This document shows, one piece after another, positions 23,954 through 34,520 of a DNA stretch of 64,000 bases. This DNA is from Sedimentitalea xiamensis. GTDB lineage: Bacteria; Pseudomonadota; Alphaproteobacteria; Rhodobacterales; Rhodobacteraceae. Numbering within the stretch: the first letter of the stretch is position 1; each line of letters begins with the position of its first letter. The stretch is from the NCBI RefSeq assembly GCF_030164465.1, contig NZ_JASNJE010000020.1, forward strand, positions 1-64,000, written 5' to 3'. The notes beneath the pieces were generated by a model, which was not told the origin of the DNA, made no database searches, and saw only the letters and a program-made list of their open reading frames with translations. A program made the position numbers and the translations under genes.

Positions 23954-26272
23954 ATGAAAGACACCGTTTCCATCACCGGATCCGCCCATACCGACCGCAT
24001 CCATGACAGCGCCATCAAACATGTCACCGGTGCCGCCGATTACACCGACGATATCGCCCAGCCCGAGGGCACGCTGCACGCCTATCTCGGCGTCTCGGAC
24101 GTGGCCCATGCGCGCCTTCTGGGCATCGACTTTGCCGAGGTTCTCGCCACTCCCGGCGTGATCGGCATTCTCACCGCCGAGGACGTGCCGGGTGTCAACG
24201 ATATCAGCCCGACGGGTCTCAACGACGAACCGGTGTTTCCGACCGACCTGATCCAGTTCCACGGCCAGCCGCTCTTTGCCGTGATCGCCGAGAGCCGCGA
24301 TATCGCCCGCCGCGCCGCCGCACGGGCCAGGGTCGATTACGAAACCCTGCCCCACGCGCTCGACCCCGTCGCCGCGATGGACGCGGGATATCCCCATGTC
24401 ACTGCCCCGCTCAAGCTGGAACGCGGCGCTGTCGGCCCCGCCTTTGCCGCCGCGAAGCACCGTGTTTCAGGTCGCCTCACCCTCGGCGGGCAGGACCACA
24501 TGTATCTCGAAGGCCATATCGCCTTTGCCATTCCGGGCGAAGACGACGACGTGATCGTGCATTGCTCGACCCAGCACCCCTCCGAGGCGCAGCACATGGT
24601 CGCCCACGTCCTCGGCGTGCCCTCCAACGCCGTGGTGGTCAACGTGCGCCGCATGGGCGGCGGCTTCGGCGGCAAGGAAAGCCAGATGAACCTGTTCTGC
24701 GCCGTCGCCGCGATCGCCGCCAAGAAATGGAACCGCGCCGTCAAGATCCGCCCCGACCGCGATCAGGACATGATCGCCACCGGCAAGCGCCACGATTTCG
24801 TCATCGACTACGATGTCGCCTTCGACGATGCGGGCCGCATTCAGGCGGTGCAGGGCAGCTTTGCCGCGCGCTGCGGTTTTTCCGCCGATCTCTCCGGCCC
24901 CGTCACCGACCGGGCGCTGTTTCACGCCGACAACGCCTATTTCTACCCCAATGTGCGGCTCGACAGCCACCCGATGAAGACCAACACCGTCTCCAACACC
25001 GCCTTCCGGGGCTTTGGCGGGCCGCAGGGCGTGATCGCCGCCGAGCGCATCATCGAGGAAATCGCCTATGCCACCGGGCAGGATCCGCTGGATGTGCGCA
25101 AGGCGAATTTCTACGGAGGCGAAGGGCGCAACCTGACGCCCTATCACCAAGAGGTTGAGGACAACATCCTCGATCGGCTGGTCAGCGAGTTGGAGGAGTC
25201 TTCCGCATACCGCCGCCGCCGGCAGGAGATCATCGCCCATAACCAGACCTCGCCGGTGCTGAAAAAGGGCATCGCGCTCACGCCGGTCAAGTTCGGCATC
25301 TCCTTCACCGCCACTTGGTACAACCAGGCCGGCGCGCTGGTGCATGTCTATAATGACGGTTCGATCCACCTGAACCACGGCGGCACCGAGATGGGCCAGG
25401 GGCTGAACACCAAGGTCGCGCAGGTCGTGGCCGAGGCCTTCCAGGTCGATTTCGAGCGCATCAAGATCACCAGAACCACCACCGAGAAGGTGCCCAACAC
25501 CTCCGCCACCGCCGCCTCCAGCGGCACCGATCTCAACGGCATGGCGGCGCTGAACGCGGTCGAGCAGATCAAGGCACGGCTGGTCGCCTTCGCGGCGGAA
25601 AAATGGAACGTCGCGCCGGAAGAGGTGCGTTTTCTCCCCAACCGGGTGCAGGTCGGCGATACGGAACTGCCCTTTGACGCCTTCATCAAGCAGGCCTATC
25701 TCGCCCGCGTGCAGCTCTCCGCCGCCGGTTTCTACAAGACCCCGAAAATCCACTGGGACCGGGCCAGGGGCATGGGCCGCCCGTTCTACTATTACGCCTA
25801 TGGCGCGGCCTGTTCCGAAGTCACCATCGACACGCTCACCGGCGAATACCGGGTCGAGCGAACCGACATCCTGCACGATGTCGGCCGCTCGCTGAACCCG
25901 GCGCTCGACAAGGGGCAGGTCGAAGGCGCTTTCATCCAGGGCATGGGCTGGCTCACCACCGAGGAACTCTGGTGGGACGACAAGGGCCAGCTGCGCACCC
26001 ACGCGCCCAGCACATACAAGATCCCGCTCGCCAGCGACCGTCCGCGCGTCTTCAACGTCAACCTCGCCGACTGGTCCGAGAACCGCGAACTGACCATCAA
26101 GCGGTCCAAGGCCGTGGGCGAACCGCCCTTCATGCTCGGCATCTCGGTGCTGGAGGCCCTGTCGATGGCCGTGGCCTCGGTCGCCGATTACCGCACCTGC
26201 CCGCGCCTTGACGCCCCGGCCACCCCGGAACGCGTCCTGATGGCGGTCGAACGGCTGCGGGGCGAGGGCTGA
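23954..26272 (+). CDS. xdhB: xanthine dehydrogenase large subunit (molybdopterin)
   Basis: 772 residues, starting at the ATG preceded by AAGGAG. Carries molybdopterin-contact motifs GGGFGGKE (about residue 238), FRGFGGPQG (about 353), GTEMGQG (about 477) and the catalytic glutamate in KAVGEPPFMLG (about 722). Oxidises hypoxanthine and xanthine to urate. 17 bp after xdhA. Confidence 0.96.
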   Translation: MKDTVSITGSAHTDRIHDSAIKHVTGAADYTDDIAQPEGTLHAYLGVSDVAHARLLGIDFAEVLATPGVIGILTAEDVPGVNDISPTGLNDEPVFPTDLIQFHGQPLFAVIAESRDIARRAAARARVDYETLPHALDPVAAMDAGYPHVTAPLKLERGAVGPAFAAAKHRVSGRLTLGGQDHMYLEGHIAFAIPGEDDDVIVHCSTQHPSEAQHMVAHVLGVPSNAVVVNVRRMGGGFGGKESQMNLFCAVAAIAAKKWNRAVKIRPDRDQDMIATGKRHDFVIDYDVAFDDAGRIQAVQGSFAARCGFSADLSGPVTDRALFHADNAYFYPNVRLDSHPMKTNTVSNTAFRGFGGPQGVIAAERIIEEIAYATGQDPLDVRKANFYGGEGRNLTPYHQEVEDNILDRLVSELEESSAYRRRRQEIIAHNQTSPVLKKGIALTPVKFGISFTATWYNQAGALVHVYNDGSIHLNHGGTEMGQGLNTKVAQVVAEAFQVDFERIKITRTTTEKVPNTSATAASSGTDLNGMAALNAVEQIKARLVAFAAEKWNVAPEEVRFLPNRVQVGDTELPFDAFIKQAYLARVQLSAAGFYKTPKIHWDRARGMGRPFYYYAYGAACSEVTIDTLTGEYRVERTDILHDVGRSLNPALDKGQVEGAFIQGMGWLTTEELWWDDKGQLRTHAPSTYKIPLASDRPRVFNVNLADWSENRELTIKRSKAVGEPPFMLGISVLEALSMAVASVADYRTCPRLDAPATPERVLMAVERLRGEG

Positions 26273-26275
26273 GCG

Positions 26276-27145
26276 ATGCCGACGCTCGACGCGTTCCTGA
26301 CCGCCCACCCCTCGGTGATCCGCGTCGCGCTGACCCGCGTGCGCGGCTCCTCCCCCCGCAATGCCGGCACCGAGATGTTCGTGGCCCCCGCCGCGCTTTG
26401 GGGCACAATCGGCGGCGGCCAGCTCGAATATATCGCCATCAACGCGGCGCGCGACATGCTGCGCGATCGCGTGCTCAACCGCGATCTCGACGTGCCGCTC
26501 GGCCCCGAGATCGGCCAGTGCTGCGGCGGGCGCGTGGAACTGAAGCTCTCGCGCATGCGGGCTTCGGACAAACGCGCCGCGATCACCAGCGCCGCGGCGC
26601 ACGAGGATACTCTGCCCCATGTCTATGTCCTGGGCGCCGGTCACGTGGGCCGGGCGCTGGCCGACCTGTTCCAGCACCTGCCGGTGCGCTGCATCCTCAC
26701 CGATCCCCGCCCCGACGAGATCGCGCTTTGCACCGCGAAGGTGGAAACCCGCGCCAGCCCCCTGCCCGAAGCGGATATCCGGCACGCCCCGGCGGGCAGC
26801 GCCTTCATCGTCCTGACCCACGATCACGGGCTCGATTTCCTGCTCACCTCCGCCGCGCTCGAACGCGCCGACGCCGCCTATGTCGGCATGATCGGTTCCG
26901 CCACCAAGCGGGCCAAGTTCCGCAACTGGGCGCAGCGGGAATGCGGCGGGCAATCCACCGAGCAACTGATTTGCCCCATCGGGGCAAGCGGCAGCCGCGA
27001 CAAGCGGCCCAGCGTCATCGCCGCCTTCGTGGTGGCCGAGGTGATGGCTGAACTGACCTCTGAAACTGCCGCAACCGCCCCGGCCGGGGCAAACGATGCG
27101 CCCCTTACGGGCCAGCAACGCGACCGGAAAGGGAGATCGGCCTGA
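26276..27145 (+). CDS. xdhC: xanthine dehydrogenase accessory protein XdhC
   Basis: 289 residues. N-terminal XdhC domain (RVRGSSPRNAGTEMFV near residue 22; GQCCGGRVEL near residue 82) and a C-terminal Rossmann domain (VLGAGHVGRAL near residue 118). It sulfurates and inserts the molybdenum cofactor into XdhB. Starts 3 bp after xdhB. Confidence 0.94.
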   Translation: MPTLDAFLTAHPSVIRVALTRVRGSSPRNAGTEMFVAPAALWGTIGGGQLEYIAINAARDMLRDRVLNRDLDVPLGPEIGQCCGGRVELKLSRMRASDKRAAITSAAAHEDTLPHVYVLGAGHVGRALADLFQHLPVRCILTDPRPDEIALCTAKVETRASPLPEADIRHAPAGSAFIVLTHDHGLDFLLTSAALERADAAYVGMIGSATKRAKFRNWAQRECGGQSTEQLICPIGASGSRDKRPSVIAAFVVAEVMAELTSETAATAPAGANDAPLTGQQRDRKGRSA

Positions 27146-27188
27146 CATCCGTCGGCCGGGTCCGGTCCCAACAGAGGAGGAGCCCGTC

Positions 27189-28790
27189 ATGGACGGGAAG
27201 ACATACGACTACAAGCTGTTCACACGCAGCGATTTCAGCGCCTTCTGGGCGCTGTTCACCGACAACCTGGTGAACCTGCTGATCCTGTCCGGGGTCTGCC
27301 AGTTCGTGTTCCAGATGCCGCCCGAAATCGTCTTCGGCCGCATCGTGCCGGGCGCGGCCATCGCCATCCTGGCCGGGGTCGCCGTCTATACCTACATGGC
27401 GAAATGGGCCGCAACCAAACAGGGCAAGGACGTGACCGCCCTGCCCTACGGCATTTCGACACCGGTCATGTTCGTCTACCTGTTCGGCGTGATCGGCCCG
27501 ATCTACTGGGCCACGAGCGACGCCATGCTGGCCTGGCAGGTGGGCATCGGCGCGGGTTTCATGGGCGGCATCGTCGCAGCACTCGGCGCCATCGTGGGAC
27601 CCTGGCTCAAGCGCATCACCCCGCGCGCGGGCATGCTTGGCACACTCTGCGGCATCGCGCTGGTGTTCATCGGCTCGGTGCCGCTGTCGGAAATCTTCGA
27701 AAACCCGATCATCGGTTTCACCTCGCTCCTGTTCATCCTCTGGGGCCTGATCGGCCGCTTCCGCCTGCCCGGTAACGTGCCTGCGGGTCTCGTGGCCATC
27801 GCCGCCGGCACCGTGATTGCCCTGGTGCTGGGTGAGTCCCGCATCGACTTCAGCGGCATCGGTTTCTATCCGCCAGTTCCCTATATCGGCGATCTGATCG
27901 TGGGGGTGCAGTATCTCTTCGCCAATCCCGAACTGTTCCTGGTGCTGATCCCGGTGCAGATCTACAATTTCATCGAAACCATGAACAACGTGGAATCTGC
28001 CGAGGCGGCGGGGGATCACTACCCGGTCGGGCTCTGCCAGGTCACCGACGGCGCGGGCACCATGCTGGGCGCGGTGTTCGGCTCGCCCTTCCCCACCACC
28101 GTCTATATCGGCCACCCGGCCTACAAGCGGCTCGACGCGCATGCCGGTTACATCGTCGGCGTCGCCGTCGTGATCGCCGCCGCGGCCTTCCTGGGCTTCC
28201 TGTCCTTCCTCGCCGGACTGATCCCGATCGCCGCCGCCGCCCCGGTGCTGGTCTTCGTCTCGGTCAGCCTGATCACCAATACCGCCTGGGCGGTCAAGCC
28301 CTTGCACATGGCGGCGGTCTCCTTCGCCATCCTGCCGCATATCTCGGCCTTCCTGATGGTGAAATGGGGTTCGCTGATGAACGCGCTGCGCAGCACCGGA
28401 GTCGAGGGCCTGCCCGCGCTCGGCGATGACGCGCTGACCGCCGCGCTCTTGATGGAAGGCGCGCATTACGAGGGGCATCTCGCCCTCAGCCAGGGCGCGA
28501 TCATCACCGGCCTGGCCTGGGGCGCCATCGTCGCCGACGTGATCGACGGACGCTTCCGCATGGCGGGCGGCTTCGCCATCGCCGCCGCGGTGATGTCCTC
28601 GGTCGGGATCATCCATTCCTTCACCCTGCAAATGCCGCAATTCGACGGGATCACCATCGGCTACCTGATCATCGGCGCGTTCCTCTACGTCTACCCGGCG
28701 CTGGCCCCGAAGGAGGATCTCGAACACCGGATCATCGTGCCCGACGAGCCCGACTTCATCGACGACGACACGCCAGCGCAACAGGCGTGA
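27189..28790 (+). CDS. purine permease (NCS2 / AzgA-like)
   Basis: 533 residues with about 13-14 hydrophobic helices. Start at the ATG preceded by GAGGAGGAG. NCS2-type features include a conserved TALPYGIST early in the chain and NFIETMNNVESAEAAGD near residue 260. Placed between xdhABC and guanine deaminase, it probably imports a purine such as xanthine, guanine or hypoxanthine. Exact substrate not decided. Confidence 0.87.
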   Translation: MDGKTYDYKLFTRSDFSAFWALFTDNLVNLLILSGVCQFVFQMPPEIVFGRIVPGAAIAILAGVAVYTYMAKWAATKQGKDVTALPYGISTPVMFVYLFGVIGPIYWATSDAMLAWQVGIGAGFMGGIVAALGAIVGPWLKRITPRAGMLGTLCGIALVFIGSVPLSEIFENPIIGFTSLLFILWGLIGRFRLPGNVPAGLVAIAAGTVIALVLGESRIDFSGIGFYPPVPYIGDLIVGVQYLFANPELFLVLIPVQIYNFIETMNNVESAEAAGDHYPVGLCQVTDGAGTMLGAVFGSPFPTTVYIGHPAYKRLDAHAGYIVGVAVVIAAAAFLGFLSFLAGLIPIAAAAPVLVFVSVSLITNTAWAVKPLHMAAVSFAILPHISAFLMVKWGSLMNALRSTGVEGLPALGDDALTAALLMEGAHYEGHLALSQGAIITGLAWGAIVADVIDGRFRMAGGFAIAAAVMSSVGIIHSFTLQMPQFDGITIGYLIIGAFLYVYPALAPKEDLEHRIIVPDEPDFIDDDTPAQQA

Positions 28791-28801
28791 CCCATGAACC
28801 G

Positions 28802-28821
28802 GGGCGGCTTTCGGGCCGCCC
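28802..28821 (+). terminator. hairpin between the permease and guaD
   Basis: GGGCGGC/GCCGCCC stem with a 6-base loop, followed by TTCT, in the 67-bp gap. Either a partial terminator or an mRNA-processing structure inside the operon. Confidence 0.5.
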
Positions 28822-28857
28822 TTCTCCCCCTGCCCTTCCAGACAAACGAGACCCGCC

Positions 28858-30195
28858 ATGACGCAGAGAGTGCTCCGCGGCCGCCTGCTGACCTTCCACC
28901 GCGAACCGCAATCGGGCGACGACACCGGCGCCTATACCTATCTCGAGGACGGCGCGCTGCTGATCCGCGACGGGATCATCGAGAAAACCGGACCCTTCGC
29001 CGAGGTCGCCGCCCTCGCCGGCGACGCGCCCGTGACCGACCACCGCCCGCATCTGATGATGGCCGGGTTCATCGACACCCATATCCATTTCCCGCAGGTG
29101 CAGGTGATCGCCTCCTGGGGCGCGCAGCTGCTCGACTGGCTCAACAACTATACTTTCCCCGAGGAAACCCGTTTCGCTTCCGAACGGCACAGCGCCCGCA
29201 TGGCCGAGGCTTTCTTCGATCAGCTGATCGCCCATGGCACGACCACGGCGGTGGCCTTCTGCTCGGTGCACAAGACCTCGGCCGAGGCGTTCTTTGCCGA
29301 GGCCGCCCGCCGCAACATGCGGATGCTCGGCGGCAAGGTTCTGATGGACCGCAACGCGCCCGAAACCCTGCGCGACACGCCGCAGACCGGTTACGATGAA
29401 ACCAAGGCGCTGATCGCCGGATGGCACGGCAAGGGCCGCAACGGCTATGTCATCTCGCCCCGCTTCGCCATCACCTCGACCCCCGAACAGATGGAGATGG
29501 CGCAGGCGCTGGCGCGGGAACATCCCGACTGCCACATCCAGACCCACCTGTCGGAAAACCGCGACGAGATCGCCTATACCGCGCAGCTCTACCCCAAGGC
29601 GCGCGACTATCTCGACGTGTACCAGTCCTACGGGCTGCTCGGGCCGAAATCGCTGCTGGGCCACGCCATCCACCTTCAGCCGCGCGAGATCGACGCCCTG
29701 GCCGAGACCGGCGCGCATCCGGTCTTCTGCCCGACCTCGAACCTGTTTCTCGGCAGCGGGCTGTTCGACGATGCCGGTCTGCGCGCGCGCGGCATGGTGA
29801 ACGGCATCGCCACCGATGTCGGCGCGGGCACCAGCTACTCAATGCTCCAGACCCTCAACGAGGGCTACAAGATTCTGCAATTGCAGGGCCAGGCCCTGCA
29901 CCCGCTCCGGGCGTTTCACTGGGCCACGCGCGGCAATGCCTGCGTGCTCGGCCTTGAGGACCGGATCGGCACTCTCGCCCCCGGCTCCGAGGCCGACGTG
30001 ATCGTGCTCAACGCCCGCAGCACCCCCGCCATGGCCCTGCGCATGGAGCGCGCCGAAAGCCTGGCCGAGGAACTTTTCGTACTACAGATGATGGGGGACG
30101 ATCGCGCCGTGGAAGCGGTCTATGTGTCGGGCGTCCCGGCCACGCCGGTTCCGGATCGGCAGGCCGCCGCCAATCGGGCGATGCAAACCGCATAA
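28858..30195 (+). CDS. guaD: guanine deaminase
   Basis: 445 residues of the amidohydrolase fold. Zinc ligands lie in FIDTHIHFPQ (about residue 70), HIQTHLSEN (about 225) and HAIHLQP, with the catalytic aspartate in ATDVGAGTSYSML (about 320). Converts guanine to xanthine, feeding XdhAB. Last gene of the purine cluster. Confidence 0.95.
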   Translation: MTQRVLRGRLLTFHREPQSGDDTGAYTYLEDGALLIRDGIIEKTGPFAEVAALAGDAPVTDHRPHLMMAGFIDTHIHFPQVQVIASWGAQLLDWLNNYTFPEETRFASERHSARMAEAFFDQLIAHGTTTAVAFCSVHKTSAEAFFAEAARRNMRMLGGKVLMDRNAPETLRDTPQTGYDETKALIAGWHGKGRNGYVISPRFAITSTPEQMEMAQALAREHPDCHIQTHLSENRDEIAYTAQLYPKARDYLDVYQSYGLLGPKSLLGHAIHLQPREIDALAETGAHPVFCPTSNLFLGSGLFDDAGLRARGMVNGIATDVGAGTSYSMLQTLNEGYKILQLQGQALHPLRAFHWATRGNACVLGLEDRIGTLAPGSEADVIVLNARSTPAMALRMERAESLAEELFVLQMMGDDRAVEAVYVSGVPATPVPDRQAAANRAMQTA

Positions 30196-30300
30196 TCCTC
30201 CGGACAGAACCTTGACGCGGCGCATCCTGCACAGGCATTCCGACTGTATCGCGGCATCGATTTCGACGTTTCCACGCTGCCGCAGAGCGTCCGGGCGCCG

Positions 30301-31560
30301 CTATCCGCCGTAGCGGTCGGCGGTCAGGCCATCGAAATCGATCTCGGGCTTCTTGCCCAGAACGAGATCGGCGACCGCCCGCCCCGATCCGCAGGCCATG
30401 GTCCAGCCCAGCGTGCCGTGACCGGTGTTGAGAAACAGGTTGCCCACCCGCGATTGCCCCAGCACGGGCGTTCCGTCCGGCGTCATCGGCCGCAGCCCGG
30501 TCCAGCCCTCGGCCCTGGAGATGTCTCCGCCGCCCGGAAACAGATCGCCGATGACATGGCGCACGGTATCGGTGGCATGCGGACCCAGCCGGTTGGAATA
30601 GCCGGCGATCTCGGCGGTGCCGGCGACGCGGATACGGTCGCCCAGGCGGGTGATCGCCACCTTATGCGTTTCGTCCATGATGGTGGATTGCGGCGCCTTG
30701 CCTTCGTCCACGACCGGCAGCGTCACCGAATACCCCTTTACCGGGTAGACCGGCAGGCGCACGCCGATCGGGTTCAGCACCTTCGGCCCATAGCTGCCGA
30801 GTGCGCAGACATAGGCGTCGCCGGTGATCCTGCCGGCGATCTCGGTCTCGACCCCGGCCACCTTGCCGTTTTCCACCGCGATGGCGCGGATCGACTGGCC
30901 ATACTGGAATTCCACCCCCATCCCGGCGCATCTCTCGGCCAGCGCGATGGTGAACATCCGGCAATCCCCGGTGCGGTCCGCGGTCAGGCGCAGCCCGCCG
31001 ACGAATTTCTCGCGCACCCCGGCCAGCGCGGGCTCGACCGCGATGCAGCCGTCCTGGTCCAGCAGTTCGAAGGGCGAATCGTATTCGGCGAGGATCTCCT
31101 GGTCGGCCCTGGACCCCTTGAGCTGCTTTTCCGTCCGGAACAATTGCAGCGTACCCTGTTCCCGCCCGTCGTATTCGATGCCGGTCTCCGCGATGAGATC
31201 GGGCATCACATCGCGCGAATAGTTGGAGATCCGCACCATCCGGCTCTTGTTGGTCCGGTAGCTGTCCTCGTTGCAGTTCCGCAGCATCTGCGCGCCCCAG
31301 GCCCACATCGTCGGGCTGATCAGCGGCCAGATGAACAAGGGGCGGCGCTTCATGAACAGCCACTTGACCGCCTTCAACGGAATACCCGGCGCGGCCCAGG
31401 GCGAAGTCATGCCATAGCTGAGTTCGCCGGCGTTGGCATAGCTGGTTTCCAGCCCCGGACCGGCCTGCCGATCCAGCACCGTGACCTCGGCTCCGCCCTT
31501 GGCAAGGTAGTAGGCCGTGGTCACACCGATGACCCCCGCTCCCATCACGACGACTTTCAT
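30301..31560 (-). CDS. dadA: D-amino acid dehydrogenase
   Basis: 419 residues from the ATG at 31560 (GGAGAG upstream). FAD-binding GAGVIGVTTAYYLAKGG at the extreme N-terminus and a DAO-type C-terminal domain with GHGTLGWTMACGSG. Membrane-associated oxidation of D-amino acids to 2-oxo acids, passing electrons to quinones. It points away from LysR-amaB-amaA but lies next to them, consistent with feeding D-lysine-derived intermediates into the pipecolate route (inference). Confidence 0.92.
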   Translation of the reverse strand: MKVVVMGAGVIGVTTAYYLAKGGAEVTVLDRQAGPGLETSYANAGELSYGMTSPWAAPGIPLKAVKWLFMKRRPLFIWPLISPTMWAWGAQMLRNCNEDSYRTNKSRMVRISNYSRDVMPDLIAETGIEYDGREQGTLQLFRTEKQLKGSRADQEILAEYDSPFELLDQDGCIAVEPALAGVREKFVGGLRLTADRTGDCRMFTIALAERCAGMGVEFQYGQSIRAIAVENGKVAGVETEIAGRITGDAYVCALGSYGPKVLNPIGVRLPVYPVKGYSVTLPVVDEGKAPQSTIMDETHKVAITRLGDRIRVAGTAEIAGYSNRLGPHATDTVRHVIGDLFPGGGDISRAEGWTGLRPMTPDGTPVLGQSRVGNLFLNTGHGTLGWTMACGSGRAVADLVLGKKPEIDFDGLTADRYGG

Positions 31561-31783
31561 GGTTGCACTCTCCAAAAAGGTTTCAGCACGCGGCGGGGCC
31601 GGTGATTTCGAGCTTCGGTTCCGGTCCGTTCGGCTCATGCGCCCCGGCCGCTCCGGCAGGGACCGCACCGTCGGGAACCCGGTCGTCCCAATCGTCGTTC
31701 ATCGCGGCAAGATCGGCCATATCCGCCATATCATCGCTTTCCGGGTCTGACCACGCACCGAAAGACACGGCATCTGCCGGGCT

Positions 31784-32737
31784 TCAAACATTCCGCCGCG
31801 GATCGAATTGGCCCTGATCCGCATCGGCACGAAGCTCACCGACCCCGGCGGCAAGATCGCCCGCCCCGGAAAGCCAGACCAGAAATGACGACAAGGCGGC
31901 GCTGGCAGGCCCATTCGTCGGCCAAACCAGATAGTAGGTTCCTTCGACATCGACATAGCCGGAACTGGCCGGGACAAGCCGGCCGCGCCGGAATTCGCGG
32001 CGGGCGAGAAACTCGGGCAGAAGAGCCACGCCCGCCCCGGAGACGGCCGCCTCGGCCATGTTCGTGAACTGGTCGAACAGCATTCCGCGGAGCCGGTCCG
32101 CGTCGTGCCCGTGCGCCTTGAACCAGTCTTCCCACGCGCCCGGACGGCTTTCCAGATGCAAGAGGGGTTGCCCCGTCAACACTTGCGGCGGCATCGGGAT
32201 TTCATCCGCGAAGCCGGGGGCGCAGACCGCGATGACACGTTCCTTCAGCAAGGGCAGATACTGCACGCCGCGCCAATCCTGCGCTCCGAAATGAATCGCC
32301 GCGTCGAAATCCTCGCGCTCGAAATCGAAAGGCCTGATGCGGGTGCTCTGGTTCACCAGAATGTCCGGGTGGGCCTGGCGGAAGCCGCGAAGGCGCGGGC
32401 TGAGCCAGTACATCCCGAAGGACGGCAGCACCGCGAGGTTCAGACTGGCGCGCGATCCGCTCGCCCTGACCTTCAGGCTCGCACGGGCAAGATCGTTCAG
32501 CAGGTCGCGCACCGAACGGGCATAGGCCATGCCGGCGGGCGTCAGGCGCAGCGACTTTCCACTGCGAATGAACAGCCGAACCCCGATCTGCTCTTCCAGG
32601 ACCCGGAGCTGACGGCTGACCGCCGAATGGGTCAGAGAAAGCTCCTCCGCGGCGGCGGTGGCCGTGCCAAGCCGTTCCACCGCCTCCAGCGCGAGCAGGG
32701 AACTGATCGAGGGAAGAAACCTGCGCGGTGCTATCAT
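31784..32737 (-). CDS. LysR-family transcriptional regulator (GcvA-like)
   Basis: 317 residues from the ATG at 32737 (GGAG 11 bases upstream). N-terminal helix-turn-helix (LGTATAAAEELSLTHSAVSR, about 25-44) and a C-terminal effector domain. Upstream of dadA on the same strand and divergent from amaB, so it probably regulates one or both. Confidence 0.9.
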   Translation of the reverse strand: MIAPRRFLPSISSLLALEAVERLGTATAAAEELSLTHSAVSRQLRVLEEQIGVRLFIRSGKSLRLTPAGMAYARSVRDLLNDLARASLKVRASGSRASLNLAVLPSFGMYWLSPRLRGFRQAHPDILVNQSTRIRPFDFEREDFDAAIHFGAQDWRGVQYLPLLKERVIAVCAPGFADEIPMPPQVLTGQPLLHLESRPGAWEDWFKAHGHDADRLRGMLFDQFTNMAEAAVSGAGVALLPEFLARREFRRGRLVPASSGYVDVEGTYYLVWPTNGPASAALSSFLVWLSGAGDLAAGVGELRADADQGQFDPRRNV

Positions 32738-33017
32738 GTGAGTTTTTCTCCAACCCTTGTTCGACGATGTCAATTTTTATCTGATTTGCACAGGTGTATG
32801 CGTTCCGCAGGCGCACAAATGCGGGGTGGGTTCATGTCTCTACGGCCGGGATTCAGGCGGATGCGGCGGATCGCTGCGCCCGCGTTCGCGGAAAGACAAG
32901 CCATGCCGCTTTGAGTCCGCGGACCGAACGCCTTAGGAATGAATACAAAGCCCCGCAACCGACGCCCTCTTTCCCCGATCGGGCCTTAGGCGACGCGGGC
33001 AGAACAAGGAGTTGACC

Positions 33018-34520
33018 ATGTCCCATGCCGATATTCTGGCCGCATCCGGCCTTTCGAAATCCGACACCACCGGCGGCACGCTGGCAGTCCGAACCCCGGT
33101 GGACGGGTCCGAGATCGCGCGCCTGAAGGTTCACGGCGCCGCCGAAGCCGACGCGATGATCGCGCGGGCGCACGGGGCGTTCCTCGCCTGGCGCAAGGTT
33201 CCCGCACCGCGCAGAGGCGAGTTCGTCCGGTTGCTCGGCGAAGAACTGCGCCGCCAGAAACAGGCGCTTGGCGCGCTGGTGACACTGGAATGCGGCAAGA
33301 TCCTCCAGGAAGGCCTGGGCGAGGTTCAGGAGATGATCGACATCTGCGATTTCGCCGTCGGTCTGTCCCGTCAACTCTATGGCCTGACCATCGCCTCCGA
33401 ACGCCCCGGCCACGCGATGCGCGAAACCTGGCATCCGATGGGCGTTTGCGGCGTGATCACGGCCTTCAATTTCCCGGTGGCTCCATGGTGCTGGAACGCC
33501 GCGCTGGCGCTGGTCTGCGGCGATCCGGTGATCTGGAAACCGTCGGAAAAGACACCGCTGACCGCGCTGGCGGTGCAGAAGATCTGCGAAAAGGTCCGCG
33601 CAGGGTTCGGAGACGACGCGCCGGAGGGGCTGACGCAGGTTCTGATCGGAGATCGCGAACTGGGCGAGGCGCTGACCGCGAACCCGAAGGTCGCCATCGT
33701 CTCGGCGACCGGCTCGGTGCCCATGGGCCGCGCGGTTGCGGCGGACATGTCCAAACGGCTGGGGCGCACGATCCTTGAATTGGGCGGCAACAACGCGATG
33801 ATCGTCGCGCCGTCGGCGGACCTGGAAATGGCGCTGCGGGCCATCGTGTTTTCAGCGGTCGGCACGGCGGGGCAACGCTGCACGTCGCTGCGCCGCCTGA
33901 TCGTGCAGGAAGACGTCTATGACGCGCTGATGCCGCGGCTCATCAAGGCTTACGAGGGCCTGCCCATCGGCGATCCGTTGGCCGGCGGAACGCTGGTCGG
34001 CCCGCTGATCGACTCGCAGGCGATGGTGGCGATGGACGCGGCGCTGGAAACGGCGAAATCCCAGGGAGGCAGCGTGCATGGCGGCGGACGCGCACTGGCC
34101 GACAGCCACCCGGCGGCGGCCTATGTGCGCCCGGCGATCGTGGAAATGCCGTCGCAGAGCTCGATTATGCATCGGGAAACCTTCGCGCCGATCCTCTATG
34201 TGGTGAAATACCGCGCGCTGGACGACGCCATCGCGATGCAGAACGCCGTCCCGCAGGGCCTGAGTTCCTGCATATTCTCCACCGATGTCCGCGAGACCGA
34301 GCATTTCCTGTCGGCGGCAGGGTCCGATTGCGGCATCGCCAACGTGAACATCGGCCCCTCGGGCGCCGAGATCGGCGGCGCGTTCGGCGGTGAAAAGGAA
34401 ACCGGCGGCGGGCGCGAGAGCGGTTCGGACGCCTGGAAAGGCTACATGCGCCGGCAGACCAACACCATCAACTATTCGCGCGAACTGCCGCTGGCGCAGG
34501 GGATCAGGTTTGACATCTGA
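33018..34520 (+). CDS. amaB: L-piperidine-6-carboxylate dehydrogenase (ALDH7 family)
   Basis: 500 residues. Aldehyde dehydrogenase with catalytic cysteine in GQRCTSLRRL (about residue 290), general-base glutamate in LELGGNN (about 256) and NAD-binding FNFPVAPW. The stretch EGLGEVQEMIDICDFAVGLS is typical of ALDH7/AmaB. Oxidises piperideine-6-carboxylate/aminoadipate semialdehyde to 2-aminoadipate. ATG with AAGGAG upstream; overlaps amaA. Confidence 0.9.
   Translation: MSHADILAASGLSKSDTTGGTLAVRTPVDGSEIARLKVHGAAEADAMIARAHGAFLAWRKVPAPRRGEFVRLLGEELRRQKQALGALVTLECGKILQEGLGEVQEMIDICDFAVGLSRQLYGLTIASERPGHAMRETWHPMGVCGVITAFNFPVAPWCWNAALALVCGDPVIWKPSEKTPLTALAVQKICEKVRAGFGDDAPEGLTQVLIGDRELGEALTANPKVAIVSATGSVPMGRAVAADMSKRLGRTILELGGNNAMIVAPSADLEMALRAIVFSAVGTAGQRCTSLRRLIVQEDVYDALMPRLIKAYEGLPIGDPLAGGTLVGPLIDSQAMVAMDAALETAKSQGGSVHGGGRALADSHPAAAYVRPAIVEMPSQSSIMHRETFAPILYVVKYRALDDAIAMQNAVPQGLSSCIFSTDVRETEHFLSAAGSDCGIANVNIGPSGAEIGGAFGGEKETGGGRESGSDAWKGYMRRQTNTINYSRELPLAQGIRFDI

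Noticed and set aside
24467-27190. Very long open frame (about 900 codons) antisense to xdhB and xdhC
   Set aside because: It lies opposite clearly functional genes with full motif sets; long antisense frames are expected at this GC content. The translation is His/Gly/Asp-rich and resembles nothing.
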